Positions 18,754 to 27,071 of a stretch of 47,123 nucleotides of DNA are shown one piece after another. Positions within the stretch are counted from its first letter, which is position 1. The number at the start of each line of letters is the position of its first letter. The DNA is from an uncultured Candidatus Nitrosopumilus sp. (lineage in GTDB: Archaea > Thermoproteota > Nitrososphaeria > Nitrososphaerales > Nitrosopumilaceae). The DNA is taken from assembly GCA_905479565.1 (NCBI GenBank), contig CAJQMY010000015.1:1-47123 (forward strand), read 5' to 3'. The translations under genes and the position numbers were made by a program. The notes beneath the pieces are model-generated. The model made no database searches. It worked only from the letters and a program-made list of their open reading frames with translations, and was not told the DNA's origin.

Positions 18754-18921
18754 ATGCAATTTTGTAGATGCACAATGAAATACTGGATAACTGGTAATGC
18801 TCAATTGTCTAATATTGCCTCTAGACTTTTTTGTGATTTGTGTGAGACAAGGGAGGCGTTGAAAGATTTAATCCAAAAATATCATTTTGTAATTGCTGTC
18901 CTGAAGACAAATATGTGCTAG
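18754..18921 (+). CDS. Possible small Cys protein
   Basis: This 55-codon frame starts MQFCRCTMKYWITG and contains CDLC further on, four cysteines in two pairs. An in-frame upstream stretch (DSGFHEFKFGKG) looks equally coding but has no start codon before a stop, so the gene may be truncated at its 5' end. There is no recognisable family. The rest of the 18617-18964 gap holds nothing I can support. Confidence 0.35.
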   Translation: MQFCRCTMKYWITGNAQLSNIASRLFCDLCETREALKDLIQKYHFVIAVLKTNMC

Positions 18922-18964
18922 GATGAAATTATAAATTTGAAAAAGGTTGTGTGTTGTCTGATTT

Positions 18965-19186
18965 TTATTTCTGAACATCCAAAGTTACTATGATTTCAGT
19001 TTCATCATTATCCATGTTATCATCAAATGCAATTTTTTTATCTAAAAGTTTGAATTCTTCAATTAAGGAGCCATCATCCGTGAATGTTCTAACTAGTTTG
19101 CTTTTTGGGAGGACAGATACATCGCTGGCATCATGATATATTTTGATTGACTCATCATTTTTTATTATAATTTTCAATCTATTCAT
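18965..19186 (-). CDS. Hypothetical 73-residue protein
   Basis: The protein begins MNRLKIIIKNDESIKIYHD and is rich in Asp/Glu, with alternating hydrophobics that suggest a small beta-rich domain. It has no Cys and no TM segment. An AT-rich TTTAATTAT stretch lies about 25 nt upstream of the ATG (near 19205-19213), supporting a leaderless promoter. Function is unknown. Confidence 0.6.
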   Translation of the reverse strand: MNRLKIIIKNDESIKIYHDASDVSVLPKSKLVRTFTDDGSLIEEFKLLDKKIAFDDNMDNDETEIIVTLDVQK

Positions 19187-19307
19187 TCAGGTAAAGTTAG
19201 ATAATTAAAAGTATGACATCTTCAATTTGATGGGGAAATCCAGGAGATGCTGAACTTGAATCCAAACCTTACATGTTTCAAACCCTTGACTGTGCTTATT
19301 TGAGAGT

Positions 19308-19433
19308 CTACGTGTTATCTTCTCTATGTCTAAAATTATGATGGCACCTTTTATTGCAGAACCAATCAAGACCGCCTAAATATTCTACACGATCCGACTT
19401 GCCACAAAACGTACATTTTATGAAATGTTTCAT
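19308..19433 (-). CDS. 41-residue zinc-finger miniprotein
   Basis: The frame reads MKHFIKCTFCGKSDRVEYLG, then LDWFCNKRCHHNFRHRED. The pairs C7/C10 and C26/C30, with flanking His, make a treble-clef-like zinc knuckle. A TGA stands three codons before the ATG, so the start is fixed. Basic and His-rich ends suggest nucleic-acid or metal binding. Such tiny proteins recur through this window. Confidence 0.65.
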   Translation of the reverse strand: MKHFIKCTFCGKSDRVEYLGGLDWFCNKRCHHNFRHREDNT

Positions 19434-19586
19434 GTTTTTTCATTGTTCATTGTGGCATCTTTTTCCTTGATTTATGATGCAATACACCGTTTATAGCACA
19501 GAGGATGTATAATAATACAGAATGATTTTTTGGAATTCCGTTCAATTTAGAGTGTTACAAACTCAAATCCCTCTAGGTTTGCTATC

Positions 19587-20384
19587 ATGGTGAATATCGC
19601 ACAGGATCTTTTAGTTTCTGAAAACAACGCAAATGATCATTTCTCAAAAATTGCTTCAAACTATAAGGAATTACGAACAACAGATGTTGATCATATCGAA
19701 TACATCAAAAAACTTCTAGATAAAAAATCAAATATCGATATTGCTGATGTTGGTTGCGGTGATGGACGTTATTCTTTGGAGATTTTAAAATCCTTTGAAA
19801 ATTGCTATCTTCATTGTATTGATTTTAATGAAAACATGATTGAACACTTAAAAAATTACTTGACTAAAAAGAAATTTACAAATTTTTGTGCTAGAGCAGG
19901 AGATGCCCGCAAATTATCCTTGGAGAATGATTCCATGGACAGTATTATGACATTTAACGCAATTCATCATTTTGATCTTGACAAATTTTTCTCAGAATCC
20001 AATGAAATTCTAAAGGATGACGGCCAATTAATTATTTACACCAGATTGAGAAATCAAAATTACAAAAGCATATGGGGAAAATATTTCCCATTGTTTGGAG
20101 ATATGGAAACTAGATTATATGAATTAAATGAGTTAGAAGAATGTGCTGAAAATGCCGACTTGAAGATCAAATCCACTAGAGTGTTTGGGCATGTGCGTAC
20201 ATCTAGTCTTGAAAGACTGGTTCAGCAAGCTAAAGGCAATCATTATTCCACTTTTGCTCTGTATGACGAAGAGACATTTGATGAATCCCTTGAGATATTT
20301 CAGAAAAATATGCAAAAGAATTTCTCTAATTTGGAACAAATCACATGGCATGATGAGAATATTTTGTTAGAGATTGTGAAATAA
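19587..20384 (+). CDS. Class I SAM-dependent methyltransferase
   Basis: This 265-residue Rossmann-fold methyltransferase has motif I IADVGCGDGRYSLEIL (about 52-67), acidic motif II LHCIDFNENMIEHL, and a post-motif IV loop MTFNAIHHFDL, like UbiE/Methyltransf_11 enzymes. The substrate is unknown; the C-terminal half (SSLERLVQQAKGNHYSTFAL) is similar to the small-molecule type. The next gene starts 1 bp after its stop, so the two form an operon. The preceding gap (about 19434-19586) contains only its promoter region. Confidence 0.85.
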   Translation: MVNIAQDLLVSENNANDHFSKIASNYKELRTTDVDHIEYIKKLLDKKSNIDIADVGCGDGRYSLEILKSFENCYLHCIDFNENMIEHLKNYLTKKKFTNFCARAGDARKLSLENDSMDSIMTFNAIHHFDLDKFFSESNEILKDDGQLIIYTRLRNQNYKSIWGKYFPLFGDMETRLYELNELEECAENADLKIKSTRVFGHVRTSSLERLVQQAKGNHYSTFALYDEETFDESLEIFQKNMQKNFSNLEQITWHDENILLEIVK

Positions 20385-20385
20385 A

Positions 20386-20598
20386 ATGACCAAATTCCAT
20401 GATGTGAATGAAAAAAACTACGGGAAAATAAAAAGAGGTTTAAAAAAATCATTTACAATAATTCCTTGCCTAAGTGACAACAGGTCTATAATTGAAACAT
20501 TTGACATCGTTTCAACTGATTCTAAATTCCCCATTACCTATTTTAAAACAAAAACACTTGAAATCAAAGGAGACTCTTTAAAGGATTCAAAAAAATGA
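20386..20598 (+). CDS. Hypothetical 70-residue partner of the methyltransferase
   Basis: The protein is basic with one Cys (KKSFTIIPCLSDNRSIIETF). It starts directly after the methyltransferase stop with one base between, so it is translated from the same mRNA. The pairing suggests a related role, perhaps an accessory or substrate protein. No family is recognised. Confidence 0.6.
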   Translation: MTKFHDVNEKNYGKIKRGLKKSFTIIPCLSDNRSIIETFDIVSTDSKFPITYFKTKTLEIKGDSLKDSKK

Positions 20599-20709
20599 CT
20601 GAATTAATAGAGAGCATTCTGAACATTGCCTAGAATAAGTTCTGAATTTAGTGTCAAATATTGTATTGAAAACCTAAACCTATAAGACTATGTTTTACAT
20701 ACTGTAATC

Positions 20710-20790
20710 ATGGGATGGAAAAAGACTTTGAGTAAATTTTGCATCGTGAAAAAAGTCAGAGACGATGCAAACAAGCCTGACGAAGAGTAA
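20710..20790 (+). CDS. 26-residue mini-ORF
   Basis: MGWKKTLSKFCIVKKVRDDA followed by NKPDEE: an amphipathic basic N-terminus and an acidic tail. A CCTATAAGAC box (about 20676-20685) lies about 25-30 nt upstream, the correct archaeal promoter spacing. Its size is at the limit of what can be judged by eye. Confidence 0.4.
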   Translation: MGWKKTLSKFCIVKKVRDDANKPDEE

Positions 20791-20840
20791 TTTTCCAAAT
20801 TATTTAAAAAATTATTAATCAATTTGTTGCAATTCTGATC

Positions 20841-21245
20841 ATGCCACTAGATAAGATGCCCGAACCTGACGAGTTTGTTCTAACACATAATTCTAAAATA
20901 TTGCACGTAAAGGGCAATCCTGTTGCATGCATAATTGACAATCAAAATGATTCCAGGTATGCCTCACTAGATGATCTTTCATTGAAGGCAAGCTTGATTG
21001 GATTTTTAAACAAACATGATGACTTGGGATTGCTAATGGGATTCAAATTGAAAATGCAAATCGATGCTGAATATTTTGAGTATACAGTGTATCCTGATGA
21101 GGAATTTGTTGATACAGTGATCTTTGCTGAAGCAATCCATATCATTAATGATTCAATGGAGAATCTCTTTTCACTGAGAAAAATTAACACGAATCAATTT
21201 GTAAAAACAAGATCCGAGTTTGAGAAATTTAAAAAAATAATGTGA
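20841..21245 (+). CDS. Hypothetical 134-residue protein
   Basis: A soluble alpha-beta protein starting MPLDKMPEPDEFVLTHNSKI, with a helical C-terminus (FAEAIHIINDSMENLFSLRK). No motif is recognised. An AT-rich TATTTAAAAAATTATTAAT promoter-like stretch precedes it. It lies between the 26-residue mini-ORF and the nuclease, on the same strand as both. Confidence 0.65.
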   Translation: MPLDKMPEPDEFVLTHNSKILHVKGNPVACIIDNQNDSRYASLDDLSLKASLIGFLNKHDDLGLLMGFKLKMQIDAEYFEYTVYPDEEFVDTVIFAEAIHIINDSMENLFSLRKINTNQFVKTRSEFEKFKKIM

Positions 21246-21286
21246 TATCCAAATCATTCAATAACCACTGATATCAAAAATCCCTA

Positions 21287-21952
21287 GTGGCAAGTTACAC
21301 GCAGATGTTGATGGCCAGGGAGCCAGTACTTTTGGACCGGGAAGACGGGCATTGGTATCAGACAAAGTTTGACAAAATTTATCCTTCAATTAGCACTATT
21401 CTTTCTGCAACGGCACCTGAACACAAGAAAAATGGATTGCAATCATGGAAAGACAATGAGCCTGCTCATGAATATATTACAAAACAAGCCCAAGACATTG
21501 GTACGCAATCCCATAAAATCATAGAGGATTATCTTGGAAATGCCCTTGCACTTGAAGAATTTGATTTGCTACCAATTGCACATTTTAACAATTTGAAACC
21601 TTTTCTTGAGAATATTTCAGACGTTGTTTCTATTGAGCAGCGAATGTATTCAGACAAACTGCAGGTTGCAGGCACTAGTGACTTGATTGCTGAGTATAAT
21701 GGAGAATTGTCCATCATTGATTACAAGACAAAACGCAAGCCTCAGATTGATGAATACATGTATGAATATTATTTACAAACCACTTGCTATGCACATATGT
21801 TTAAGGAGGTGACTGGTCAGAAAATTAACCAGGTAGTAATTCTAGTTAGCAGTGAGAAAAACACTAGACAGGAATTTATCAAGCCATGCGATGACTATGT
21901 ACAGCCTATGATGGAGCGAGTGGGAAAATACTATCTGAATAATTTGCAATAA
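21287..21952 (+). CDS. PD-(D/E)XK-family nuclease, RecB/Cas4/MGME1-like
   Basis: This 221-residue protein has the motifs of the RecB-like exonuclease fold in order: IGTQSHKIIEDYL (conserved His and acidic residue), AGTSDLIAEYNGELSIIDYKTKRKP (metal Asp, then D-x-K core), and YLQTTCYAHMF (the Q-xxx-Y motif). Single-domain proteins like this resemble mitochondrial MGME1 and phage/Cas4-type exonucleases, which degrade or trim single-stranded DNA ends. There is no CRISPR array or phage gene nearby. Start: GTG at 21287 is used; an ATG at 21305 or 21311 (MLMAREPVLL) is possible. Confidence 0.75.
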   Translation: MASYTQMLMAREPVLLDREDGHWYQTKFDKIYPSISTILSATAPEHKKNGLQSWKDNEPAHEYITKQAQDIGTQSHKIIEDYLGNALALEEFDLLPIAHFNNLKPFLENISDVVSIEQRMYSDKLQVAGTSDLIAEYNGELSIIDYKTKRKPQIDEYMYEYYLQTTCYAHMFKEVTGQKINQVVILVSSEKNTRQEFIKPCDDYVQPMMERVGKYYLNNLQ

Positions 21953-22091
21953 GTTAAGAAATGTTATCTGATTTTTCACTGATTCTTGCACTTGGTTTGT
22001 TAAATCATCGACTAAACAATCTGCATTTTACTCCGGTTCTTGCGTTTTATTATTAGACTGATTAAGCATGATTGGTAGTTTGGTTTGGTTC

Positions 22092-22349
22092 CTAACTTTT
22101 TTTCCAGCCTTTCCATCTATTGTTAAATTCAATTTCTTCTTTTCTTTCTATGATCTTTCGACGATTCATCTCTAGTTGTTTCATCTTTTTTTCCAGATTG
22201 TCCCACTTTTCTTTAATCTCTGCCCTGAGTGTTGGTTCTTCTGTGCTGCGGTATTCTTGTTTTAGAACTGTCCATTGCTTTGCGACTTCATCTATCTCGT
22301 AATTTGCCGCTATCAACTCCTTTGATACCTCTATGATTGGTTCGTCCAT
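22092..22349 (-). CDS. Coiled-coil hypothetical protein, 85 residues
   Basis: Nearly the entire sequence is a charged heptad helix (EIKEKWDNLEKKMKQLEMNR, then RKIIERKEEIEF), ending in a Trp-rich tail (NNRWKGWKKS). It probably oligomerises. No family is recognised. The preceding gap (21953-22091) is short and empty. Confidence 0.65.
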   Translation of the reverse strand: MDEPIIEVSKELIAANYEIDEVAKQWTVLKQEYRSTEEPTLRAEIKEKWDNLEKKMKQLEMNRRKIIERKEEIEFNNRWKGWKKS

Positions 22350-22491
22350 CGAATTCTTCTTCCTTATTTCTAAACTTAAGCCTATTGATTATTTGAAATT
22401 TTTTGAATTTAAAAAATGAATATGTTGTTAGCTATTGGTTTACAATAATTGAAAAGAGAAGATTATCTCTCTGAATATTCCATACTGTTAC

Positions 22492-22605
22492 ATGATGACT
22501 AAAAAAGAAATTCAAATATTGAAAAAAGAATTACTTGGGAAAATCAATTCAGGAGATGCTTCTTACTATGGGCTATCTTTAGAAAATTTGGTTCTAAAAA
22601 ATTAA
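22492..22605 (+). CDS. 37-residue small protein, possibly a frameshifted longer gene
   Basis: MMTKKEIQILKKELLGKINS begins a helical frame that ends with NLVLKN. From about 22583 a second frame continues in coding style (FRKFGSKKLTLLKLKLEE) to a TGA near 22643, so a single-base change may have split one gene. Nothing else is seen between 22350 and 22832. Confidence 0.4.
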   Translation: MMTKKEIQILKKELLGKINSGDASYYGLSLENLVLKN

Positions 22606-22832
22606 CTCTTTTGAAACTAAAATTAGAAGAATCTAAGTGGTGAAAATACTCTAGTTAAATTGGAATTAAAGTTTAAGTTTGACCTGATTAAGAGGGTTTT
22701 GGTGATTGCACTGGTACCTACAGATGATTTCTGTTTGAATTCATGTGTGGGAATCACCTCTCGATGAAAAATACCGTTTAATTTTCTTAGAATAAATTGG
22801 TTTTTAGTAAATTAGAATCCCTTCATTAAATC

Positions 22833-23249
22833 CTATTTCATTTTTGAAAATTCATCCTCTGTTATTACTCCTTTTTCTTTTAATGCAACAAGTTTTTCTA
22901 ATTTTTCCATAGAACTCTCTTGTGTATTGTCTACACGTGGTGCATCTCTATCAACGGATAAAATTTGTCTTGGAAGCTCCCCTTTCATTCCTTTTTGGAT
23001 CATGCTACTGATTTGTTGCACATCTGATTTGTGTACTGCAGGTAATGTTATATCATCGCTATTGAATCTGGTTCTTAAAATAACTGCAGTAGATGGCATA
23101 CCGCGTTTTAATCGAATATTTGAAATGTCATTATATAGAATATCATGAAGATCTGCTTTGAGTCCAAACATTTTTGCTCCTTTGAAAATTACTCTTCGTT
23201 TTGTGATGATCTTATCGGGACCAATGGCGACGGGTTTTGTTGTAAACAA
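22833..23249 (-). CDS. PH-like domain plus SHOCT protein
   Basis: The N-terminal part is a bacterial-type PH-like (YokE/bPH) domain: ITKRRVIFKGAKMFGLKAD, then NDISNIRLKRGMPSTAVILR. The last about 25 residues form a SHOCT domain (EKLEKLVALKEKGVITEDEF), a short helical module that is often found with such domains and thought to mediate oligomerisation or membrane targeting. The annotated start is TTG at 23249. The frame stays open upstream for 19 codons (including ILDLRHLF), which belong to the usual domain start, but no ATG/GTG occurs, so the true start is uncertain. Confidence 0.75.
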   Translation of the reverse strand: MFTTKPVAIGPDKIITKRRVIFKGAKMFGLKADLHDILYNDISNIRLKRGMPSTAVILRTRFNSDDITLPAVHKSDVQQISSMIQKGMKGELPRQILSVDRDAPRVDNTQESSMEKLEKLVALKEKGVITEDEFSKMK

Positions 23250-23404
23250 ATGTCTTAAATCAAGAATTCGGTAATGGATCTGATAGAATTTGAATCAGTT
23301 TAATGATCTATTATAGAAATTTGATTAAGGAGTTCTGGTTACTTGGATGGCATTGAAATAAACCACGCTGAAGACAATGTCTCTAATTGAATCGATCCTG
23401 TTTT

Positions 23405-23755
23405 TTATTCTTTCCAAATTGCTTGCGTTTTAAGCCATGCAATCAAGTCTCTGTATAGTTTACTTTTCTGCATGTTCAGCACTCCGATTTCTAGATTGGT
23501 TGATGACTTTACTGTCTTTGTATAATCATCATAGACTGCAAAAATTATCTTATCCAGAAACATTTCGTTTTGCATTTCTTTTTTTGCCAGTTCTTCGGAT
23601 TCAGTCATTGCAAAGCTTGCAAACAATACTCCGTCTACCCAGTATGCGTTTGCTGCATCTAGTGATGACATCATGCCAATCAGATCGTCAAGGTTTAGCT
23701 TTATCATGTCTCTGACGTAGATTTTGTCATACGGTTTATGGACAAACTCTGTCAT
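23405..23755 (-). CDS. Hypothetical 116-residue protein
   Basis: A soluble acidic protein, MTEFVHKPYDKIYVRDMIKL, with a small-residue core (DAANAYWVDGVLFASFAMTE) and a Trp-containing helical C-terminus. The layout resembles lineage proteins of ammonia-oxidising archaea, but I do not recognise a named family. It is separated from the next upstream minus gene by 46 bp. Confidence 0.65.
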   Translation of the reverse strand: MTEFVHKPYDKIYVRDMIKLNLDDLIGMMSSLDAANAYWVDGVLFASFAMTESEELAKKEMQNEMFLDKIIFAVYDDYTKTVKSSTNLEIGVLNMQKSKLYRDLIAWLKTQAIWKE

Positions 23756-23801
23756 GAAATCTACTTTTCACGTGGTCTAATGAATATTTGCAGTAAGGTG
23801 A

Positions 23802-23999
23802 CTAATCCATCGTTCTAAGTTGTTTTTCAGTGTCTCTAATAAAATCCTCATATTTCATAATCTGCGTAGTAATTTTAAACGCATTCATTTGATCCTCATT
23901 ATTTTTAGAGCCCAGGAACTGTTTTCTTAACTCCATTAATTTTTGCTGTTCTTCAGTTACATTGGTTATGTCGTTTACGAGATCATCTCTGGTTGCCAC
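23802..23999 (-). CDS. Hypothetical 65-residue helical protein
   Basis: A charged coiled-coil-like sequence (EEQQKLMELRKQFLGSKNNE) with no Cys and no TM. It is followed downstream by the 116-residue gene on the same strand with a 46 bp gap, possibly an operon. Confidence 0.6.
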   Translation of the reverse strand: MATRDDLVNDITNVTEEQQKLMELRKQFLGSKNNEDQMNAFKITTQIMKYEDFIRDTEKQLRTMD

Positions 24000-24149
24000 A
24001 TATACCGTACGTGAATCACAAATTTAAGAATTTCATGGATTTTATTTTTTTGGATTGTTTAAAAATTTTAAACATTTCAAACAAATTTTTGAAATTCTTA
24101 AAAGATATGATTAATCGTATGATCGTTATATCTAATCATGTAGAAGACA

Positions 24150-24240
24150 ATGACTAAAAGTAAAAAAAGCATACTGGGTAAAACGCCGAGACAGATTTAG
24201 AGAGAAAATTGAAAAAGGCAAAGTAATGAATTTTATGTAA
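24150..24240 (+). pseudogene. Small basic gene split at an A7 run (+1 shift)
   Basis: A TTATAT box at 24126-24131 lies about 24 nt before ATG 24150, the ideal leaderless spacing. The ATG frame reads MTKSKK and then stops after 16 codons. Skipping one A in the A7 run at 24162-24168 gives a convincing small basic protein (AYWVKRRDRFREKIEKGKVM) to TAA 24238-24240. Either an A was inserted (pseudogene or sequencing error), or a +1 frameshift occurs at the run. The rest of 24000-24317 holds only promoter-like AT sequence. Confidence 0.45.
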
Positions 24241-24317
24241 AAATAATTCTTTGTTGCTCCTTGTTTGGTTATTAGATTAATTGTAAATTTTATAACTAGT
24301 TTTTATAAAATAATTCT

Positions 24318-24542
24318 ATGAGCGATGATAAATCTTTAGAGCATGAAATGTTTGTAACAGAATTTCCAAAGAATGGCTTTGGAATTGTTGACTATCTTCA
24401 AGGCAGAGTAAATTTTTCTATAATGGATCAAATGAAACTGATGCATAAATCTGGAATGAGCCAAGAGGAAATTAAAAAGACATTGCTTTCAAGTATAACT
24501 GAGATTATAGATAATTTCCAACCTGACTCAAAAGGTCCTTGA
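24318..24542 (+). CDS. Hypothetical 74-residue protein
   Basis: A soluble helical protein: MSDDKSLEHEMFVTEF, then a segment resembling a short helix-turn (KLMHKSGMSQEEIKKTLLSS). A TTTTATAAC box (about 24287-24295) lies about 25 nt upstream of the ATG. The 3' end overlaps by 15 bp the 3' end of a small Cys gene on the other strand. Confidence 0.6.
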   Translation: MSDDKSLEHEMFVTEFPKNGFGIVDYLQGRVNFSIMDQMKLMHKSGMSQEEIKKTLLSSITEIIDNFQPDSKGP

Positions 24543-24656
24543 GTCTAGTTTTGTAGATTCTGCCATGATGATTTTGTGACATTGGCACGTACAATTAGCA
24601 TGAGGAATATCATTGTCCATTCTGTATTTGCATTCTTTGGTATGCTCTAACATCAT
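24528..24656 (-). CDS. Zinc-finger-like small protein with missing 5' start
   Basis: From ATG 24656 the frame gives 42 residues (MMLEHTKECKYRMDNDIPHA, then NCTCQCHK). The same frame is open upstream with a matching Cys (YCGKKGFQK, about 24657-24686) that would complete the zinc site, but no ATG/GTG/TTG occurs before the stop near 24733. The gene has probably lost its start, or uses a rare codon. Confidence 0.4.
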   Translation of the reverse strand: MMLEHTKECKYRMDNDIPHANCTCQCHKIIMAESTKLDSRTF

Positions 24657-24740
24657 TTTTTGGAATCCCTTTTTGCCACAATATGGTATTTTTTGTGTAT
24701 TGTAAAAGAGTTGAGTTTTTTTTGAAAAATAACGATAAAA

Positions 24741-25043
24741 TTAAGATTTAGCTATATCGTAATCTTCTTTGCCATTGCCGAATTTCTGAGTGATGATTTT
24801 TACTCTATATTTTTTTTCTCTTTGAATGTCCTGAGACAATGCTGTCGGTTTGCTATTATCATAAAATTTTGCGACGATCATCTTTCTTGAGGTGTAAAAG
24901 TTCTTTATTCCGTCAAACTCTTCTTCAGTTTCAATGTTTATTTCCGTAATGCTTTCTTTGCCAACCTTTCTTTCGACACTCTCAACTTTTACAATGGTGA
25001 AAACCCCTTTGTCGTCTAGTTTTGAAAGTGAAGCTTCAACCAT
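24741..25043 (-). CDS. Hypothetical 100-residue protein
   Basis: A beta-rich protein (GVFTIVKVESVERKVGKESI, SRKMIVAKFYDN, KKYRVKIITQKFGNG) with a pattern that could be a single-stranded-nucleic-acid OB fold, but no family signature is visible. An ATATAGTAATAT promoter-like stretch lies about 25 nt upstream. The gap 25044-25305 contains nothing else I can support. Confidence 0.6.
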   Translation of the reverse strand: MVEASLSKLDDKGVFTIVKVESVERKVGKESITEINIETEEEFDGIKNFYTSRKMIVAKFYDNSKPTALSQDIQREKKYRVKIITQKFGNGKEDYDIAKS

Positions 25044-25305
25044 ATTTTACTTCTCATCTTGTCCGTTGATATTACTATATTCCGGTGTTGACATTCAAAT
25101 TTGATTATTTTGTCATGGTTCACTTGTTGATGCAGAAGCATGCGATGGTGGAATAAAATTCTCTGTATTATCATATGATCTCCATTATGCTTGCAAAATA
25201 AATTACCTGTTGTTTTATTTTTTATGATTCTTGGAAATCCAGAATAATAAAGTTCACGTATGAATGATAACTAACGTACTTTAGCGTTTTTCACGTAATT
25301 CAAGT

Positions 25306-25632
25306 ATGGAAATATTTGGATTGTCTCCAGTAGCTGCAACAGTAGCTATAGTTTCACTGGGCGTGATGCTGCAGAACCTTCTTGGCTGGCTAAAATCCAA
25401 AGAAAGTTTCGATATGCGAAGTGCCCTGGCATCTACAATTATTGCATTTGTTGTTGGAATTACCATCATCGGTCCTCAGATTGAGGCTATTCAGGGCCAG
25501 ATGTTATCAGAATTGTCCGAACTTACCATAGTGGCAAGTTTGATTGCGTCTATTGCAGGGTTTGATATATTGACCAAGAATATCTTTAAGATCGCAAATC
25601 AGAAAATTAATTTGCAAAACAAGCCTATCTGA
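25306..25632 (+). CDS. Small two-TM membrane protein
   Basis: The 108 residues have a hydrophobic N-terminal segment (PVAATVAIVSLGVMLQNLLG), a second membrane segment (STIIAFVVGITIIGPQIEAI) and a semi-hydrophobic third one (LTIVASLIASIAGFDILTKN), ending with a basic/polar tail. The topology is holin-like, but no phage genes surround it, so this is only a resemblance. Confidence 0.7.
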   Translation: MEIFGLSPVAATVAIVSLGVMLQNLLGWLKSKESFDMRSALASTIIAFVVGITIIGPQIEAIQGQMLSELSELTIVASLIASIAGFDILTKNIFKIANQKINLQNKPI

Positions 25633-25840
25633 TTTATTGATTGATCTTAAGACCAACAACGACTAGTACTGTGATGAAAGTTCTACTGCTATTGCATGAT
25701 ATTTCAAAATAATGTTTCATCGACGCTGATGATTTCCATGTATGATTTCTTAGTGCTCGTTACATTTGACAATAAAATCACATTGTTGTCAAATTGCATA
25801 ACAATACATGTTTGCCATTTAATCTGATCCGAATAAAATC

Positions 25841-25996
25841 TTAATTCGATGATTTCTTCAAATCAAAATATTCTACCAATGCATCGCTGAATTCTTTTAA
25901 TTTTATTTCGTCAAACTCTGATGTTTTTAGTTCCTCCCAACTTCTTTCAATGTTTTCTTTGAGAATAAACAGTGTTCGCTTGTCATCACAATGCAT
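25841..25996 (-). CDS. 51-residue helical protein
   Basis: MHCDDKRTLFILKENIERSW followed by EELKTSEFDEIKLKEFSDAL forms two amphipathic helices. A GATAAATTTAG box (26017-26027) lies about 25 nt upstream of the ATG. It lies just downstream of the large membrane protein's stop on the same strand. No family is recognised. The remaining sequence from 25633 to 25840 is empty. Confidence 0.6.
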   Translation of the reverse strand: MHCDDKRTLFILKENIERSWEELKTSEFDEIKLKEFSDALVEYFDLKKSSN

Positions 25997-26024
25997 GATT
26001 GTATATCTGCAATTCTAAATTTAT

Positions 26025-27071
26025 CTATATTGTTGATTCCATTGGGATGGGAATTTTTTTTCTGGCAAATTTCACTGCGATAATTCCCATAACTGCTCCG
26101 GAAATGCTCATTAGCCCCAAAATCATTCCTAACGTTTCTGAAAATTCAGGTAGTAATGAATATCCTGAAACTCCGCTGAATACGTAAAATTGAATGTAAG
26201 CCATTCCTACTAACGGCATGCTGTATATCATGGATACGCCACCGACTAACCCTCCTGCTATCTCTTCTCTAAGTTTATTGATTTTAATTTTATTTGAAAT
26301 TATTGCATCTGCAAATATTGCCGTAATCATTGCTATGGCAAACCATGGCAAGTAATTCCATAGTGCTTCTGCTGGAATTACATTTGCAGTGATATTGAAG
26401 AATATCAACAAGGCTACTACACTGCTTGCCCAGCCAAACTTTTTCATGGATTTTGCTGCTCCCCAGAAAACCAATGTACAGAAAAACGGCATTGTCAGCC
26501 CAAGAATTATGCCTGCAACATATGGATCGGGGTTCAAATTCATTGTTTCTCCTTTGGATACTGGCAAAGTGAATTGAAAGATAAATGCAATTACAATAAA
26601 CCATAATGCTGAAAATGATACGACCGTTGCAGGTTTTACAACTCTAAAACCACGCGGAATTAGCCTGGTTAATCCTAGAACAATTCCGACTGACTGTATC
26701 AATATTCCTGTAATTAGAGTAAGATGTGTTGGACTAAGTAATCCATCGGTTCCAAACATCTCATGCCATGCATAGTCACTAGGTCCCGCAAAAATCTGAA
26801 TGACACTACCAATAATGATTAATTTCAAACCAAATGATAATGACGTACTTCGTAATTCCTTATTTTTGAACAAAATAATGCTTGCAAGAATAGCTGCAAT
26901 CAAACTGATTCCAACTCCAGAATACAATACTGTGTGTGGTGGTGTGAAAAATGTTTCAGGTGCCCCAAGTAAATGACTAGTAATGTCCCAACTTCCGCCC
27001 CAAATCTCTAAAACGCTTCCGACTAATGATACTAAAAGAACGATTATGATGAATTTTGATGGCCTATTCAT
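26025..27071 (-). CDS. Polytopic membrane protein with duplicated D/H...PH motifs
   Basis: These 348 residues have about 8-10 hydrophobic helices. Two related segments occur in the first half: SWDITSHLLGAPETFFTPPH (about 27-46) and YAWHEMFGTDGLLSPTH (about 99-115), both D/W...H...G...P-H followed by a hydrophobic helix (LYSGVGISLIAA / LTLITGILIQSV). This suggests an internal duplication and His/Asp-lined sites in the membrane, perhaps for a metal. I do not recognise a named family. Copper handling would fit the organism but is unproven. The ATG follows an AT-rich upstream region. Confidence 0.8.
   Translation of the reverse strand: MNRPSKFIIIVLLVSLVGSVLEIWGGSWDITSHLLGAPETFFTPPHTVLYSGVGISLIAAILASIILFKNKELRSTSLSFGLKLIIIGSVIQIFAGPSDYAWHEMFGTDGLLSPTHLTLITGILIQSVGIVLGLTRLIPRGFRVVKPATVVSFSALWFIVIAFIFQFTLPVSKGETMNLNPDPYVAGIILGLTMPFFCTLVFWGAAKSMKKFGWASSVVALLIFFNITANVIPAEALWNYLPWFAIAMITAIFADAIISNKIKINKLREEIAGGLVGGVSMIYSMPLVGMAYIQFYVFSGVSGYSLLPEFSETLGMILGLMSISGAVMGIIAVKFARKKIPIPMESTI

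Noticed and set aside
25306-25632. Holin/prophage interpretation of the small membrane protein
   Set aside because: No integrase, terminase, capsid or attachment-site signal was seen nearby; only topology is similar.
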